From Pseudomonas sp. (lineage in GTDB: Bacteria > Pseudomonadota > Gammaproteobacteria > Pseudomonadales > Pseudomonadaceae), in NCBI RefSeq assembly GCF_030150285.1, contig NZ_JASLGE010000027.1, positions 161,692 through 225,691 on the forward strand: a stretch of DNA of 64,000 nucleotides. Direction: 5' to 3'. The notes beneath the pieces are model-generated. The model saw nothing but the letters and a program-made list of their open reading frames with translations, made no database searches and had not been told where the DNA came from. The translations under genes were made by a program, and so were the position numbers. Below, in pieces: positions 55,453-64,000 of this stretch. The stretch's first letter is position 1. Each line of letters starts with the position of its first letter.

Positions 55453-56652
55453 ATGCTCGTTCCGCTGAAAGGCATCCGTGTGCTGGACCTGACCAACGTC
55501 TTGGCCGGCCCGTTTTGCTGTCACCAACTGGCCCATATGGGTGCCGATGTCATCAAAGTCGAAGTGCCCGGTAGCGGTGACCTGGCGCGGCAGTTGGGTG
55601 CCGATGCAGACCTCAACCAGAAGCTGATGGGTGTCTCATTCCTGGCCCAGAACCCCGGTAAACGGTCCATGACCCTGAACCTGAAAAACACGGCGGCCCG
55701 TGAAGCGTTTCTCAAACTGGTGAGCAGCGCCGATGTGCTGGTGGAAAATTTTCGCCCGGGTGTCATGAAGCGCCTGGGGCTGGGCTACGAGACCCTCAAG
55801 GGCGTGAATCCCCGGCTCATTTATTGCGCCATTTCCGGCTTTGGTCAGGACGGCCCGCTTCATGACTTGCCGGCATACGACCAGATCATCCAAGGCATGT
55901 CCGGGGTGATGAGCATTACCGGTGCGCCGGAAAACGCGCCGTATCGGGTCGGCTATCCTATTTCCGACACAGTCGGCGGCATTACGGCCGCGTTCGCGAT
56001 TACCAGCGTGCTGGCCGATCACCAGCGCAGCGAAGGTTGCTTCATTGACATCTCGATGCTTGAAGCGTCACTGGCCACCATGGGGTGGGCGGTGTCCAAC
56101 TATCTGGTGGCCGGGCACGTGCCGCAACCCATGGGCAACAGCAACGTGACCGCGAGCCCTTCAGGGACATTTCGCACGGCCAGCGGGCCATTAAATATTG
56201 CGGCCAACAAACAGGAGCAGTTCGAGGCGGTGTGCCAGGTCATTGGCCGCGAAGACTTGATCAGCGACCCGCGTTTCTCCAAACGTCAGGCCCGTTTGCA
56301 GCACCGTGCCGAGTTGACGGAGCAATTGGAAGGCGCGCTGCTGACGCGCTCGGCAGACGAGTGGTGGGCGCTGCTGGTGAAGGCGGGCGTCCCTTCCGGC
56401 CCGGTCTATAAAGTGCCGCAGGCACTGGACCATCCGCAGATCCGGGATCGTGGCATGGTGGCTCATTTTGACCAGGTGCCGGGTGTAGGCCGGCCCCTGA
56501 AACTGCTGCGCACCGGCATCAAAATCGACCATCAAGCGCCGAGTGTGGCGACCCCGCCGCCGATGTTGGGCGAACACACCGACAGCATTCTCGGTGAACT
56601 GGGTTACAGCCCCGAGCAGATTGTGACCCTGCGCAAGGAGAATGCACTATGA
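55453..56652 (+). CDS. class III (CaiB/BaiF) CoA-transferase
   Basis: 399 residues. The ATG at 55453 is preferred to the one at 55444 because AGGAGA lies directly against the latter but at proper distance from the former. Family motifs: LKGIRVLDLTNVLAGPFCCH, GADVIKVEVPGSGDLAR, GFGQDGPLHDLPAYDQIIQG and ISDTVGGITAAFAITS. Class III enzymes move CoA between carboxylic acids. The stop overlaps the citryl-CoA lyase gene (ATGA), so the two act together. Confidence 0.9.
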   Translation: MLVPLKGIRVLDLTNVLAGPFCCHQLAHMGADVIKVEVPGSGDLARQLGADADLNQKLMGVSFLAQNPGKRSMTLNLKNTAAREAFLKLVSSADVLVENFRPGVMKRLGLGYETLKGVNPRLIYCAISGFGQDGPLHDLPAYDQIIQGMSGVMSITGAPENAPYRVGYPISDTVGGITAAFAITSVLADHQRSEGCFIDISMLEASLATMGWAVSNYLVAGHVPQPMGNSNVTASPSGTFRTASGPLNIAANKQEQFEAVCQVIGREDLISDPRFSKRQARLQHRAELTEQLEGALLTRSADEWWALLVKAGVPSGPVYKVPQALDHPQIRDRGMVAHFDQVPGVGRPLKLLRTGIKIDHQAPSVATPPPMLGEHTDSILGELGYSPEQIVTLRKENAL

Positions 56653-57476
56653 ACCCGACCCTGGACGGCCGTCAGATGAGCGAAGACTGGTGGACGACGT
56701 CCATCATCCAGATGCAGCCTGGCGAGATCCGCTACCGAGGCTACGCCGTCGAAGACTTGATCGGTCAAGTCAGCTTCACCCAGATGATTTGGTTGATGCT
56801 GCGTGGCGACCTGCCCAGCCCGGCGCAGGCCCGTTTGCTGGAGACCGCGCTGATGGCGGGCGTCGATCACGGCCCCCAAGCCCCCAGCATTGCCATTGCA
56901 CGCATGGCCACCACCTGCGGCGTAGGCCTCAACAGTGCCATGGCGTCAGCCTTGAACGTGCTGGGCGATGTTCATGGCGGGGCAGGCGAGCAGGCCGTCG
57001 GTATCTACCAAGACATCGACACACGCTTGACGGCGGGTGCGTCCTTGGCCGACGCCACCGACCAGGCGTTGGATGCCTTTATCGAAACCAACGGCAAATT
57101 TATTCCAGGCTTCGGCCATCGCTTCCACCCCGTGGACCCGCGTTCCGCGCCGCTGCTACGTGCCGTGGACAAAGCGGCCGAGGCGGGAGTGGTGTGTGGG
57201 CGTTTTGCGCTGATTGCGCGCAGTGTTGAAGAGCGACTGATGGCGCGCAAAGGGCGTCGCATCCCCATGAATATCGATGGTGCAACGGCAGTGATCTATG
57301 CCGAACTGGGGTTCGCTGCCCCCTTGGCCCGTGGATTATTCTGCCTGTCGCGATCGGTGGGCATTCTGGCTCACGCCTGGGAACAGACCCAGCAGGGTGG
57401 TCGCAACAAAGGGCCGATTCCGCGTCAGTTCATCTGGAGCTACGACGGCGTACCGCCCCGCCCGCTCAGCGATTGA
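56649..57476 (+). CDS. citryl-CoA lyase-like protein (citrate synthase fold)
   Basis: 275 residues, much shorter than citrate synthase. The citrate-synthase catalytic trio appears conserved: His109 (LGDVHGGAGEQ), His157 (PGFGHRFHPVDPR) and Asp210 (NIDGATAVIYAELG). Citryl-CoA lyases cleave (S)-citryl-CoA to acetyl-CoA and oxaloacetate. Coupled by ATGA to the CoA-transferase, so the pair likely activates and splits a citrate-like acid. The substrate may not be citrate itself. Confidence 0.85.
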   Translation: MNPTLDGRQMSEDWWTTSIIQMQPGEIRYRGYAVEDLIGQVSFTQMIWLMLRGDLPSPAQARLLETALMAGVDHGPQAPSIAIARMATTCGVGLNSAMASALNVLGDVHGGAGEQAVGIYQDIDTRLTAGASLADATDQALDAFIETNGKFIPGFGHRFHPVDPRSAPLLRAVDKAAEAGVVCGRFALIARSVEERLMARKGRRIPMNIDGATAVIYAELGFAAPLARGLFCLSRSVGILAHAWEQTQQGGRNKGPIPRQFIWSYDGVPPRPLSD

Positions 57477-58341
57477 ACGAGCCGAATACGCGACACTGAC
57501 GATAGCCCCCCAGCCCTGAACGTAGAGGCGAGGAGATAAACCTGAATGCCCTGCGCCATCCGTGCTTTGGCGTCTCTGGATGAAAAACGCTTCAAGACCC
57601 AATGGCAGAAACACAAAAGCCGCGCAGTGCGCGGCTTTGAGTCTGCTCCTTTCTTGATGTGAAAATTGCGGTTCACACCATAGCTCTGCAGAGCTGCAGG
57701 CTTGGCCGATAGGTTTCACTCACCTCGTTGTTGCACAAGACAATCACCCGAAGCCCGTCGGCGGGAGGGGAAAGTGCATTTTATTCAGAGGCTTGTGCGC
57801 TGCCTTTTTTTATTTGTCGCTTGGTCTGATTGCAGGGTATTGGCACGATCATGCTAAGTTGCCATCATCTGTTGGTGAGCCCTAAGGGCGTGATGTCTTC
57901 AATGGAACCAAGAGTAAATAGTCTAATAAGTGATAAATTTCTGTGTGATAAACACATCCTAAAAAACGCACAGTCTGGCTTCAGGGCGATTAATAGTTCA
58001 CGATGGGAAGTTACTAGTAAGTTTGTGCTGGGTCTTATAGGGAAGTGGAGAGGGATGAGTGGCGCTGTATTATTAAGTGAGTATTTTTAACTGTTTACTA
58101 TGAATGTTTTTCGGATATTAAGCTGAGGTAGGAGTTGTACTAAAACTTCTAGTAAAAGAAATATTTACTGGGTGCATTTTTAGTCAGTCGATTTAAACGA
58201 GGAAGTGGCGCTTAAGGCGTTGGCTGAAACGATTTATGCCCTTGCGGCACGGGTAAAAGGTATAAAAAATGTTGTGGATGAGCGTAGAAATAACCCGCTA
58301 TCGCAAGAGCTATAACGGGTCGGGTGTTACATCGTCAGCGG
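57477..58341. other. low-GC non-coding or relic region after the citryl-CoA lyase gene
   Basis: 865 bp. It begins with the direct-repeat copy at 57570-57645. Beyond about 57780 base composition shifts to AT-rich. An 86-codon frame (57830-58090) has no recognisable domain or good RBS. A short frame ending near 58314 (EEVALKALAETIYALAARVK then GIKNVVDERRNN) looks like a relic C-terminus, since a stop codon lies just upstream; a BON-like end is possible but weak. Confidence 0.5.
57570..57645. repeat. direct repeat, left copy (includes hairpin)
   Basis: A roughly 75-bp sequence containing GCGTCTCTGGATG, CAGAAACACAAAAGCCGCGC and AGTGCGCGGCTTTGAGT. The right copy is at 59793-59866, beside the tRNA gene. 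The hairpin AAAGCCGCGC/GCGCGGCTTT could act as terminator for the lyase operon. Confidence 0.8.
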
Positions 58342-58863
58342 CTAACGAAGCGGCAGCATTAGCGTAATGGGCGAAAGTCCCGGGCACGGTAAAAATCCTG
58401 CGTATTTAGTATAGAAACTCGACAAGCGTTCATTCAGCGGGTGAACAATGATTGCGCTGGACCCAATGGTGTTGGAAGCGCTAATGGCACGTTCTACGGC
58501 ATCTTGCAGCAGGTCGATGGCAAAACCTTGACCTTGAGCAAGTTGGGTGATGCCCATTCGCCCCAACAGTGTCACTGGATGCACATGTGGCGAGTTACGT
58601 TGATGGCTTTTCGGAACGACGTTCTCGCGTGCGATGGAACCACTCGACAGGGTGTAGTAACCCATGACGATTGGTGTGTCCTTACGGCATACAACGTAAA
58701 CAACGGCTTGCTTGGCCGTTTGAGCCTTACGCGCCTGCCTGTGCAGATAATCGTTGATCGAGGGTTCACCAGAATCAAATTGATCCAGTATGTGCTCGTC
58801 GTTCAGCCTTTCTGGAGCCCTCAGCTCCACCGTTTGGGTCTTTCTAGAAGTTGTTGTAGGCAC
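58342..58863 (-). CDS. GNAT-family toxin of a toxin-antitoxin pair
   Basis: 173 residues (or about 161 from a GTG near 58830). GNAT acetyltransferase fold with HPVTLLGRMGITQLAQGQGF as the acetyl-CoA block and the C-terminal SFYTKYAGFLPC tyrosine. It resembles TacT/AtaT-type toxins that acetylate the amino acid on charged tRNA. Its 5' end overlaps the DUF1778 antitoxin by up to 43 bp. GC content is near or below that of its neighbours. Target tRNA unknown. Confidence 0.85.
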   Translation of the reverse strand: MPTTTSRKTQTVELRAPERLNDEHILDQFDSGEPSINDYLHRQARKAQTAKQAVVYVVCRKDTPIVMGYYTLSSGSIARENVVPKSHQRNSPHVHPVTLLGRMGITQLAQGQGFAIDLLQDAVERAISASNTIGSSAIIVHPLNERLSSFYTKYAGFLPCPGLSPITLMLPLR

Positions 58864-59114
58864 TTGTTACCTCGTATCGGATTGGCCTCCATCGCCTGTT
58901 CAAATGCATCAAATGCAACGTCGTCGAGAAGGAACAAACGTTTATCCAGAATGACCTCTTCTGCCTTTTGACAAGCAGCTTCCAGAATAAAGCTGGTTCG
59001 ATCGCGACCGGACATGGCCGCTGCCAGATCGATCAGGTTTCGTTTTCTTTCGTCCGCTCTCATGTTGATTGCAACGGGTTTAGGTCTTTCAACACTTTCA
59101 ATACTTACAGTCAT
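58821..59114 (-). CDS. DUF1778 antitoxin
   Basis: 97 residues, with a ribbon-helix-helix-like N-terminal part (AINMRADERKRNLIDLAAAM, GRDRTSFILEAACQKAEEV) and a C-terminal tail (LLDDVAFDAFEQAMEANPIR) that in the family wraps the GNAT toxin. First gene of the pair, so it can autoregulate. Confidence 0.87.
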   Translation of the reverse strand: MTVSIESVERPKPVAINMRADERKRNLIDLAAAMSGRDRTSFILEAACQKAEEVILDKRLFLLDDVAFDAFEQAMEANPIRGNKCLQQLLERPKRWS

Positions 59115-59360
59115 GATTCTTTCCCACCTATGGGTTGGTTGGTTATTCCAAATTTCGGCTTCCTTATGGGGTCAGCTCTTCGAGCGTATATGTGTTTTTC
59201 ATGGGTCAACTCCTTTTAAGTGGTTTTGGACTATTGCTTAATTGAGATATTCGTTTGAGATTCGAGGCGTTTGAATGGGCCCCGATGTAAATCGTACGGC
59301 GCCTGTGTAGCTGATGTCTACATGCGTGTAGCTTTTTGATATACGTTCGTCTGATTGCCC

Positions 59361-59714
59361 TTAATCAACCCCCCGCCCAATCCACTCCGCCACTTGCGCA
59401 ACAACGGCATTTTCGGTGCCAAAAGCCTGTTCAAGGTTGTCCGCATCCAGTCCGAGGCAGGCCCATAGTGGTCTGTGATTCGGCCTTGTTTGCCAATCAA
59501 GTATTGGCAGCCCAGGTATCCGCAGGCCTTGGCCAGCGCTGCGATTGAGACGCTGGGGATATTGCATCCACTGGCGCGGCGTCAACCAGGAACTGGAAGG
59601 AGGGTATTTGTCGATATCCCACATACCCGCAGTCCGCAAGGCCCGGATGACTGTTTCAAAGTCTTGGCTATCGTTGATAGCGAGCAGGTTAACGACGTTC
59701 TCTGGCGGGGGGCT
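59361..59714 (-). pseudogene. C-terminal relic of an unknown protein
   Basis: A minus-strand frame closed upstream by a stop near 59730 and lacking a good start. It reads NVVNLLAINDSQDFETVIRA, then LRTAGMWDIDKYPPSSSWLT, and ends in VAQVAEWIGRGVD. An internal ATG (59624 or 59639) would give about 87-92 residues. The composition looks protein-like but I recognise no family. It lies between the toxin-antitoxin pair and the tRNA. Confidence 0.4.
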
Positions 59715-59792
59715 TCAAGTGGTTCAGTGCCCAGCGATGTGGACGGGGAGGCATGTGTTAGGCCGTGAAAAAGCCCGCGCTGGCGGGTACTT

Positions 59793-59866
59793 GCGTCTCT
59801 GGATGGAAAAAACGCTTCAAACCCCCATGCCAGAAACACAAAAGCCGCGCAGTGCGCGGCTTTGAG
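59793..59866. repeat. direct repeat, right copy (next to tRNA)
   Basis: Same sequence as 57570-57645 with about ten differences. It begins directly beyond the 3' end of the tRNA and its hairpin with CTTTTGTGTTT on the minus strand would serve as the tRNA's terminator. Confidence 0.8.
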
Positions 59867-59868
59867 TA

Positions 59869-59945
<77 letters not shown>

Positions 59946-59999
59946 TCAGTAGGTCGCGGATTATAACGATGGTTGGCGTGGAGTGCTATCCGTAAAGTC

Positions 60000-62900
60000 T
60001 TAAATAGCCGTGCGAAGAAAGGTTGAGGCGAACTCTTCAGCCGATAATGGCACGCTGATGATGTAGCCCTGGATCTGTGCGCAGCCTTCTTCAGCCAGGA
60101 AGTCTTGTTGGGCCTGGGTTTCGACGCCTTCAGCAATGACGGTGAGTTGCATGCTGCGACCCAGTGCAATGATGGCGCGTACGATTGCGGCATCGTGCGC
60201 GTCGTGGGGCAGGCCGCGGATGAAGGATTGGTCGATCTTTAAGGTGTCCAGTGGCAGGCGCTTGAGGTAGCTCAGGGAGGAGTAGCCGGTGCCAAAGTCA
60301 TCGATGGCCAGTTGTACGCCCAAGAGTTTGAGCTGGTGCAGGACTTTCAGCGCTTCTTCGGTCTGGCTCATGATGAAGTTTTCGGTGATTTCTAGCTGTA
60401 CGCAGCCAGGCTTGAGTGTGTGGTGTTGGAGCAGTTGGTGGATGCGCTCCAGTAGTTTGGGTTGGTGCAGTTGAGCGCCGGCCAGGTTGATGGAGAGCAC
60501 GCCGAAGGGCGCGTAGGTTTTGTTCCACTCGTGCAGTTGTTGGCAGGCACGCTCCAGTACCCAGTCACCGATTTGTATGATCATGCCGTTTTCTTCAGCC
60601 AGAACAATGAACCGGTCGGGCGGGATCTGCCCGAGTGTGGGGTGGTTCCAGCGAATCAAGGCTTCCGCACCTATCAAGGTCAGGCCATTGAGGCTGATTT
60701 TTGGCTGGTAAAACAGCGACAGTTGCCCGCGCTCCAGGGCACGGCGTAGCTCTTGCTCGAGCACCACGCGGGCGCTGGCTTGGGCTGTCAGGTCGTGGGT
60801 GTAACGCTCTACGCGATTTCGACCTTTGAGTTTGGAGCGGTACATGGCGGCATCGGCATTTTTGATCAAGGTGGCCACGTCGGTACCGTCTTCCGGGTAA
60901 ACACTGGTGCCGATGCTGGCACTGATAAACAGTTCATGCTCGCCCGCGGTAAAAGGGGCGCTGAAACAGGCCAGCAGTTTGTCGGCAATCAGTTCCGCAT
61001 CCTGCAGTTTTTTGAGCCCAGGCAGCAGGATAATGAACTCATCGCCGCCCAGGCGAGCGACGGTGTCGATGTCGCGCAGCTGTTTCTTCAGGCGCGCCGC
61101 GATACCGATGAGCAGCAGGTCACCAATAGGGTGGCCAAGGCTGTCATTGATGTTCTTGAAGCGATCCAGGTCCAGAAACAGGACCGCGCCATGTTCTCCC
61201 TCGCGGTTTGGGTCATCGAGCACTTTATGCAGCCGGTTCTCGAAAAACAGCCGATTGGGAAGACCGGTCAGGGGGTCGTGGTGGGCCTGATGGTCGAGGC
61301 GTTCCTGCGCGTGTTTAAGGCTGGAGATGTCCGCGAACACCGCGACAAAATGGGTGGTTACGTGTTCGCTGTTGCGTACGGCACTGATGGTCATCCAGCA
61401 GGGGTAAAACTCGCCGTTCTTGCGCTTGTTTGAGATCTCGCCCTGCCAGTGGCCTTCGCGTGCGAGTTGATGCCACATGGCAGCATAAAAGGCGCTGTCG
61501 TGTTGGCCGGAAGCCAGAATGCGCGGTGTCTGGCCCAGTACATCGTGTTCGTTGTACCCCGTTATTTGGGTAAACGCCCGGTTCACAGCGGTAACGGTTT
61601 GCTGAAGGTCGGTAAACATGATGCCTTCGGCTGTGCTCTCAAAAACCGTTGCCGTTTGCAGGAGCTTCTCTTGCAGGTGGTGGCGCTCGGTGATGTCACG
61701 GGCGATCGTCAGCATGCAGCGTTCGTGACCGATCATCAGCGGGCGGCTGGAAATTTCGCACAGCAGCGCGCGCCCGTCCTTGTGCCGGATGTTGCATTTG
61801 AAATCGCGGACAAAGCCGTTCCGGTCCAGCAGTTCCAACATGTCGAGGCGTTGCTGCCGGTCGATCCAGAGTTGCAGGTCCAGCGTCGAACGATACAGGC
61901 AGTGGGTGCTGGCATAGCCGCTGATGTGGCTGAAGCCTTCGTTGACTTCGATGAGTAAACCATCGCTTTGTCGGGAGAGAAGGAGGCCGTCGGGTGAAGC
62001 ATGAAAGGCTTTTGCGAACTTCTCTTCGGAGAGGCGCAGCGCTTCTTCGGTTTCTTTGGTTTCACTGATGTTGATCATTAATCCGCGCAGCACGGGCTGC
62101 TGATTGTGGTGGGTAATGCTGACAATATTGCGCAGCCATAGGGTTCTGCCGTCTGCAGTGATCACGCGGTAGTCCACGCTGTGATCGCGGCGTGCGAAGG
62201 TTTCCTTGGTGCTGAAGGCTTTGGTTATGGGGAGGTCGTCCGGGTGCACGATCCGCTTCCAGAAACCCTGTTTAAACCAGTCGGCGATGGGGTAGCCCAG
62301 CAGCGCTTCGGCCTGAGGAGAGACATAGGTGTAGGTGTCGTCTTCGGGGCGTGCTTCCCACGCAACGGCTGACAGGCTTTCAACCAAGCCTCTGTAGTGA
62401 TGCTCGCTGTTGCGCAGCTTTTGCTCGAGTGATATTCGGCGGGAAATTTCAGAGCTGAGGCGGCGGTTAATCAGTATGACGATGGCCAGGATGATCACCA
62501 GCAACACAAGGGCGGGCAGTACATACAGTAGCAAGGTGCGCCATAACGCCCGGTAGTCTGTTATGTCGCCAACCCAGCGCGCTTGAATGGCCTGGGTTTC
62601 GGCGGTGCTCATGTCGGCCAGCACTTTATCGAGGATGCGCAGCAGGATGTCCTGGCCTTTGGGGACGGCCATCGCCAGTTGATAGCGATAGGGTGTCTCG
62701 CCGCTCACATAAAGGCCGTCCAGCTTGAGCTCACGCATGCTCCAGACGCTGGAGGCCAGGTCGCCGACCATCGCATCCACTTGCCCGGTAGCCAGCGCCT
62801 GAAGTGCTGAACTCACATTGGGTAGCGCAACCAGGTTGAGATCCGGGTGCAAGGTTTGAAGCAGTTCGTGGGGCGCATAGTTTTTTACGACCGAAATTTT

Positions 62901-63332
62901 CAGGCCGTAGAGGTCTTTCAGGTTTTGTGGGGAGGCTCCGCCTCTGTGGGCAAGTATGACAATCGGGAAATCGAGGTAAGGGCGGGTAAACGCAAGGCTG
63001 TTCAGACGTTCCGGCGTAGACATGATGCCGGGTAGCCAATCAATCTGGTTTGTTTTGGCCTGCTCCAGCAGGTTGGTCCACGTGCCCGGCTCGACCTGTT
63101 TGACGTCTACCCCCAGCTGTTTTTTGATCAGATTGACATAGTCGCCCGCCAGCCCGGTATAGAGGCCTTCCGGGTCGCGGAACTCAAAAGGTGCCCATGT
63201 GGCATCCACACCAAGGCGAAGCTCGGGATGGTCGTTAAGCCATTGTTTTTCTTCATCTGTGAGCGTCAGGGCCGAGACCGTGGTGGTCCAGGCAAGAAAC
63301 GACAGCAACAGGAAGGCCGGCAGAGGAGGCAT
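60000..63332 (-). CDS. RmcA-like c-di-GMP cyclase/phosphodiesterase with periplasmic sensor
   Basis: 1110 residues from the ATG at 63332. Order: signal/N-terminal segment, a periplasmic solute-binding domain (LRLGVDATWAPFEFRDPEGL to about residue 240), one membrane helix (LLLYVLPALVLLVIILAIVI), three PAS/PAC units (HYRGLVESLSAVAW, KFAKAFHASPDGLL, VFESTAEGIMFTDL), GGDEF (RLGGDEFIILLP, near residue 762) and EAL (GAEALIRWNH, DDFGTGYSSL, IAEGVETQ). Both active-site motifs are intact. The position between this tRNA and rpoD matches PA0575 (RmcA), which has four PAS domains and 1245 residues; this one is shorter. Confidence 0.9.
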   Translation of the reverse strand: MPPLPAFLLLSFLAWTTTVSALTLTDEEKQWLNDHPELRLGVDATWAPFEFRDPEGLYTGLAGDYVNLIKKQLGVDVKQVEPGTWTNLLEQAKTNQIDWLPGIMSTPERLNSLAFTRPYLDFPIVILAHRGGASPQNLKDLYGLKISVVKNYAPHELLQTLHPDLNLVALPNVSSALQALATGQVDAMVGDLASSVWSMRELKLDGLYVSGETPYRYQLAMAVPKGQDILLRILDKVLADMSTAETQAIQARWVGDITDYRALWRTLLLYVLPALVLLVIILAIVILINRRLSSEISRRISLEQKLRNSEHHYRGLVESLSAVAWEARPEDDTYTYVSPQAEALLGYPIADWFKQGFWKRIVHPDDLPITKAFSTKETFARRDHSVDYRVITADGRTLWLRNIVSITHHNQQPVLRGLMINISETKETEEALRLSEEKFAKAFHASPDGLLLSRQSDGLLIEVNEGFSHISGYASTHCLYRSTLDLQLWIDRQQRLDMLELLDRNGFVRDFKCNIRHKDGRALLCEISSRPLMIGHERCMLTIARDITERHHLQEKLLQTATVFESTAEGIMFTDLQQTVTAVNRAFTQITGYNEHDVLGQTPRILASGQHDSAFYAAMWHQLAREGHWQGEISNKRKNGEFYPCWMTISAVRNSEHVTTHFVAVFADISSLKHAQERLDHQAHHDPLTGLPNRLFFENRLHKVLDDPNREGEHGAVLFLDLDRFKNINDSLGHPIGDLLLIGIAARLKKQLRDIDTVARLGGDEFIILLPGLKKLQDAELIADKLLACFSAPFTAGEHELFISASIGTSVYPEDGTDVATLIKNADAAMYRSKLKGRNRVERYTHDLTAQASARVVLEQELRRALERGQLSLFYQPKISLNGLTLIGAEALIRWNHPTLGQIPPDRFIVLAEENGMIIQIGDWVLERACQQLHEWNKTYAPFGVLSINLAGAQLHQPKLLERIHQLLQHHTLKPGCVQLEITENFIMSQTEEALKVLHQLKLLGVQLAIDDFGTGYSSLSYLKRLPLDTLKIDQSFIRGLPHDAHDAAIVRAIIALGRSMQLTVIAEGVETQAQQDFLAEEGCAQIQGYIISVPLSAEEFASTFLRTAI

Positions 63333-63410
63333 GCGTTTCTCGTTTACGCTCGAATATATCGAGTGTAGACGGGCTATAGCGCAGGGCGGGGAGGTGTGAG
63401 GCGATAAAAC

Positions 63411-63437
63411 AAAACCCCCGGCAGGGCCGGGGGTTTT
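63411..63437. terminator. terminator between rpoD and the RmcA-like gene
   Basis: AAAACCCCCGGCAGGGCCGG followed by GGGTTTT: a strong stem with A and T runs, directly after the rpoD stop. Confidence 0.92.
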
Positions 63438-63441
63438 GGTG

Positions 63442-64000
<559 letters not shown>

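Noticed and set aside
57830..58090. 86-codon plus-strand frame in the low-GC islet
   Set aside because: No ribosome binding site of note, no recognised domain, and AT-rich composition that does not look clearly coding.

Overview
The window looks like chromosome from a Pseudomonas species of the fluorescens/putida type. The evidence is gene order and gene content: a glyA-soxBDAG-purU-fdhA block, a bioBFHCD operon followed by two FadE-type acyl-CoA dehydrogenases and an RsmY small RNA, an Lrp-davB-davA block, and a tRNA(CAU)-RmcA-like-rpoD end. Many intergenic gaps carry the REP palindromes (core GTAGGAGCGAGCTTGCTCGC) typical of fluorescent pseudomonads. No transposase, integrase or CRISPR array was seen.

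Layout. 1-391: 5' part of a threonine aldolase gene. 487-3487 (minus): a PAAR-domain type VI secretion effector with a glycine-zipper, probably pore-forming C-terminus, followed by a tandem array of three membrane immunity-like genes separated by effector stubs that lack the toxic segment. 3923-12803: one-carbon block for sarcosine, glycine, serine, formate and formaldehyde (glyA, soxBDAG, purU, fdhA). 13009-15128: DUF2780 protein, acyltransferase, retropepsin-like protein. 15130-15614: dense repeat cluster. 15615-21002: iron acquisition block (FecI-type sigma factor, FecR-type anti-sigma, TonB-dependent receptor, PepSY inner-membrane protein, small membrane protein). 21116-32528: DnaQ-like exonuclease, CNMP/CBS/DUF294 protein, response regulator, glcB, GcvR-like protein, RarD-type exporter, SrkA kinase, PhoX phosphatase, ComF. 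32617-37131: bioBFHCD. 37384-41217: two acyl-CoA dehydrogenases, the first behind a double PsrA-type operator. 41232-41431: GacA box and rsmY. 41463-43863: LysR regulator and class III aminotransferase. 44042-48042: truncated pqqF, davA, davB, Lrp regulator. 48267-57476: putative IclR-controlled tricarboxylate regulon. 57477-59866: low-GC islet with a GNAT/DUF1778 toxin-antitoxin pair, bounded by direct repeats. 59869-64000: tRNA, RmcA-like c-di-GMP protein, 3' end of rpoD.

How genes work together. The sox block demethylates sarcosine to glycine and one-carbon units; GlyA, PurU and FdhA handle the folate-bound and free one-carbon products. DavB and DavA convert lysine to 5-aminovalerate. In the 48-57 kb region an OprD-type porin, a TctCBA-type transporter, a CaiB-type CoA-transferase, a citryl-CoA lyase-like enzyme and an RraA-like aldolase/decarboxylase share a 15-bp operator motif, TTCTA-N5-YAGAA, with the gap around the IclR gene. 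This suggests uptake, CoA activation and cleavage of a citrate-like acid.

The least explained parts are the effector/immunity array (the effector-adjacent immunity gene is frameshifted while two downstream copies stay intact), the CoA-dependent tricarboxylate regulon, and the pqqF relic that probably marks loss of a PQQ biosynthesis operon.
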